Part shown: positions 62,300 to 64,000 of the stretch, in pieces | How the letters are laid out: every line of letters starts with the position of its first letter | Numbering within the stretch: the first letter of the stretch is position 1 | Source of the DNA: Polaromonas sp. | GTDB lineage: Bacteria > Pseudomonadota > Gammaproteobacteria > Burkholderiales > Burkholderiaceae_C | Assembly: GCF_012927455.1 (NCBI RefSeq) | Contig: NZ_JABBPE010000005.1 | Location: 294,749 to 358,748, forward strand | Direction of reading: 5' to 3' | DNA length: 64,000 nt | The notes under the pieces: model-generated | Databases searched by the model: none | Told to the model about the DNA's origin: nothing | Seen by the model: the letters and a program-made list of their open reading frames with translations, nothing else | Translations under genes and position numbers: made by a program

Positions 62300-62676
62300 T
62301 TCACCAGATCCGTCACGATCTCAACAGTGCCGAGCGCGGTGAAATGCAGCGAGATCGCGGCGGTAAGTGCCCGTCTTGAGGTTGGGCCCCACAAAAAACG
62401 GGCGCTGCACCCGCGAGACACGCGGCGCATTCACCACTACAAACTGTCGCCCAACGCCCTCCCCCGTGTGCAGTTGAGCCGTATCTGGCGCGCCCTCCCA
62501 CAGCAAACCGGTGGGCTTTTCGGCCACGCCCAAAACAATCGTGCCGCGAAGGTGTTGGCCCTGGCGAAATACGATTCCCAAAAGCTGCCGGGCATGCCAC
62601 CGCGTGCCGACTTGGATTCGGTAGCTATGCCCTCAACGCTGGACGGCAGGGTTGAGAAAGGGTCAAGCTGGCACAT
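62300..62676 (-). pseudogene. Broken AlbA_2 (Schlafen-like) domain gene
   Basis: Two frames together spell a shortened AlbA_2 protein. The first, from ATG 62676, ends in GMPGSFWESYFARANT, which matches the LPxSFWETYSAFANT helix. The second, shifted by one base, continues LRGTIVLGVAEKPTGLLWEG and later VVNAPRVSRVQRPFFVG, GPNLKTGTYRR, the usual end of the domain. The middle of the domain is deleted, and no long C-terminal part remains. AlbA_2 proteins are often found in defence islands. This copy looks dead. Confidence 0.65.
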
Positions 62677-62699
62677 GACCTAACTTGGTTGGTTAACAG

Positions 62700-63269
62700 T
62701 CATTTCCCTGGACCATCATCGAGCCACCGATCCGCAGCAAGACAGTCAGAAGCGATATGACGCAAACTGGCTTCAAACTCCTTGTGATCAAACGCTTGAA
62801 TTACATCTAACCGAATTTTGAGTTCTCTAGACACATACCTGGCGTGATCTAGCTCTTCAGATTGCAAGCCTGCAATATCGTCCACCATAAGGATCGCCCC
62901 ATCTCGGTCCAACAATCTAGCGGCAATGGCCTGCGGGTCGTCCTGGATACAGATGAAGTAATCGATGCCCAGCGCTACAAAGACTGCCGGATCAATGCGC
63001 TCTATCGCGCCATCGAGGGTTCTAAGGACAAAGTGACCATCCAAAACAAAGTGCCCCGACGATTCCGGCCCCCTCTTTCGGACGCCCTGTATTAGCAATT
63101 CCTGATTCCCTCTGACATCACGCACTGCTGTACGCGAATCCACTGAAGGCGCTTGTCGCTCTGCACGAATAATGGCACTTGCGCCAAAAACAGTCAGTCC
63201 AATCCGTTGTGCTGCTTCAAAACACATTGATGACTTGCCGACTCCGTGTACACCACCTAGGAAAATCAT
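62700..63269 (-). CDS. P-loop ATP-binding protein, adenylate-kinase-like
   Basis: This is a 189-residue protein with Walker A at residues 5-14 (GGVHGVGKSS, K12), a middle HFVLDGHFVLRTLDG segment, and a late AARLLDRDG helix that may bind the nucleotide. It resembles AAA_17/AAA_33-type small nucleotide kinases, but I cannot name the substrate. ATG 63269 overlaps the stop of the ASCH gene (ATGA) and has a GGGAGC site, so the two are coupled. This suggests a paired function. Confidence 0.72.
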   Translation of the reverse strand: MIFLGGVHGVGKSSMCFEAAQRIGLTVFGASAIIRAERQAPSVDSRTAVRDVRGNQELLIQGVRKRGPESSGHFVLDGHFVLRTLDGAIERIDPAVFVALGIDYFICIQDDPQAIAARLLDRDGAILMVDDIAGLQSEELDHARYVSRELKIRLDVIQAFDHKEFEASLRHIASDCLAADRWLDDGPGK

Positions 63270-63757
63270 TTCTCGCTCCCAAAACACTCGACAACTGCAT
63301 CGATCTCTTCCGCATGCAAGTATCGAAAAGACTGCGGTGCTACAAAAGAATCTCCAAACACGTCTTTTGGACTAAGTATGTGTTTAGGACAGAAGCGTTG
63401 CCCAAGCAACAGCGCCACGCCCTGTTCCAATCCGCTCATGTAATCACGAAGAGTCGCTCTAGTAACTGAGCCGCCGTAAGCCTTGGACAACTCCCACAAT
63501 TTGGCATTTCCTGCTTGCACAACCTCGTCAATCTGAACAACCGCAACTATCGACTTCACAGGAGACGTTGCATAGATCACAGCGACATCCGTTTCGATGC
63601 GTGGCCACCGACGCCTAAATTCGACACGTTTCCTCCCGTTCGCAATCTCAGTTGCAAACGAGGGGTGAACTGATATGAGTACAGGGTTAACCGCCGATTG
63701 CAAGAGCTTGTTCAAACGCGGGATGGGAGATAGAGGTAATGCTTTGAGGGAAACCAT
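63266..63757 (-). CDS. ASCH/PUA-like domain protein
   Basis: This is a 163-residue protein. The domain reads VLISVHPSFATEIANGRKRV near residue 26, continuing EFRRRWP, then VIYATSPVKSIVAVVQIDEV. That is the beta-barrel pattern of ASCH domains, which bind RNA or modified nucleosides. The C-terminal half is less familiar and may be specific to this subgroup. It is first in a two-gene operon with the P-loop protein. Confidence 0.7.
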   Translation of the reverse strand: MVSLKALPLSPIPRLNKLLQSAVNPVLISVHPSFATEIANGRKRVEFRRRWPRIETDVAVIYATSPVKSIVAVVQIDEVVQAGNAKLWELSKAYGGSVTRATLRDYMSGLEQGVALLLGQRFCPKHILSPKDVFGDSFVAPQSFRYLHAEEIDAVVECFGSEK

Positions 63758-63946
63758 TGAGAATTTTGGAATGAATAAGCTCTGCTAAAAGCATGGGCCG
63801 CGGTAGATGCCTCACGAATCTGAAGAGCAGGACGCGCGTCGGCTTTTCTGCCATTTTCTGAATATCAACAAGTGTGTAGACTGACCGTGCCCCTCAAAAA
63901 CGTACTCCATAGCTGATGGTCAAATTCATCAACTGGAGAGATCGAG

Positions 63947-64000
63947 ATGAGCAAGAGAAACGACGGACATGCGCGGGGCAAATACACCTTGGAGTTCAAG
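63947..64000 (+). mobile_element. IS3-type transposase, first 18 codons
   Basis: An ATG with a GGAGAG-like site upstream begins MSKRNDGHARGKYTLEFK and runs off the right edge. This is the usual start of IS3-group OrfA proteins, which have a basic N-terminus leading to a helix-turn-helix. The left end of the element probably lies near 63877 (TGACCGTGCCCCTCAAAAAC), but the inverted repeat cannot be confirmed because the right end is outside the window. The stretch 63758-63946 has no other gene. Confidence 0.65.

Overview
The window reads as chromosome of a betaproteobacterium of the Comamonadaceae (Polaromonas/Rhodoferax-like). The evidence is the housekeeping gene order (rpsP-rimM-trmD-rplS, hisC next to a CobD-like gene, a BPSS1780-family membrane protein, Bug-type solute receptors), the G+C-rich coding sequence, and a short dispersed repeat that I remember from genomes of this family. 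Species cannot be fixed from sequence alone. Two cargo genes, a proteorhodopsin and an ice-binding protein, suggest a cold, lit surface-water, snow or ice habitat.

Layout. 1-0.4 kb: tail of an acyltransferase. 0.4-11.2 kb: a cofactor block with pabBC (folate), nadA/nadC (NAD) on the minus strand, and panD, bioADFB, panBC (CoA and biotin) on the plus strand. 11.4-15.7 kb: a ZIP metal transporter, a broken dienelactone hydrolase, a flavin disulfide oxidoreductase and a patatin. 15.8-22.6 kb: a complete light-harvesting island on the minus strand, rhodopsin-crtE-crtI-crtB-crtY-blh, lying between full-length polA (22.8-25.6 kb) and a diverged 223-bp copy of the polA 3' end. 25.8-28.9 kb: a copper module (copK, copR, copS) lying between polA and the DUF2782-thrB pair that I would expect beside polA. 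29-37.3 kb: thrB, membrane proteins, a UvrD/Rep helicase, guaC and a tautomerase. 37.3-43.7 kb: an esterase and a catabolic cluster (PhyH dioxygenase, SAF-domain oxidoreductase, FAH-family enzyme, alpha/beta hydrolase, Bug receptor). 43.8-48.7 kb: rhlE and orn flank an ice-binding lipoprotein gene, again bounded by full-length orn and a decayed copy of the orn 3' end. 48.7-61.4 kb: housekeeping genes (M48 peptidase, phhB, rsgA, hisC, cobD-like, Nudix, ribosomal protein operon, pit phosphate transporter, aspartoacylase-like). 61.5-64 kb: an accessory tail with an MntA-HepT toxin-antitoxin pair, a broken AlbA_2 gene, an ASCH/P-loop pair and the start of an IS3-type transposase.

The main observation is that two unrelated cargos (rhodopsin cassette; ice-binding protein) sit directly downstream of a housekeeping gene, and each is closed at its far side by a 5'-truncated, diverged copy of that gene's 3' end in the same orientation. 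No integrase, transposase or tRNA is visible at either. This suggests a recurrent recombination route in which cargo arrives with a homologous gene 3' end and leaves the host gene intact.

The rhodopsin operon is self-sufficient given isoprenoid precursors. CrtE, CrtB, CrtI and CrtY would make beta-carotene, Blh would cleave it to retinal, and the opsin has the residues of a green-absorbing outward proton pump. A second theme is a roughly 50-bp dispersed repeat found in several intergenic gaps and also inside or at the ends of reading frames (the start of the ZIP gene, the C-terminus of rsgA, the middle of the SAF oxidoreductase), plus an 84-bp tandem repeat.
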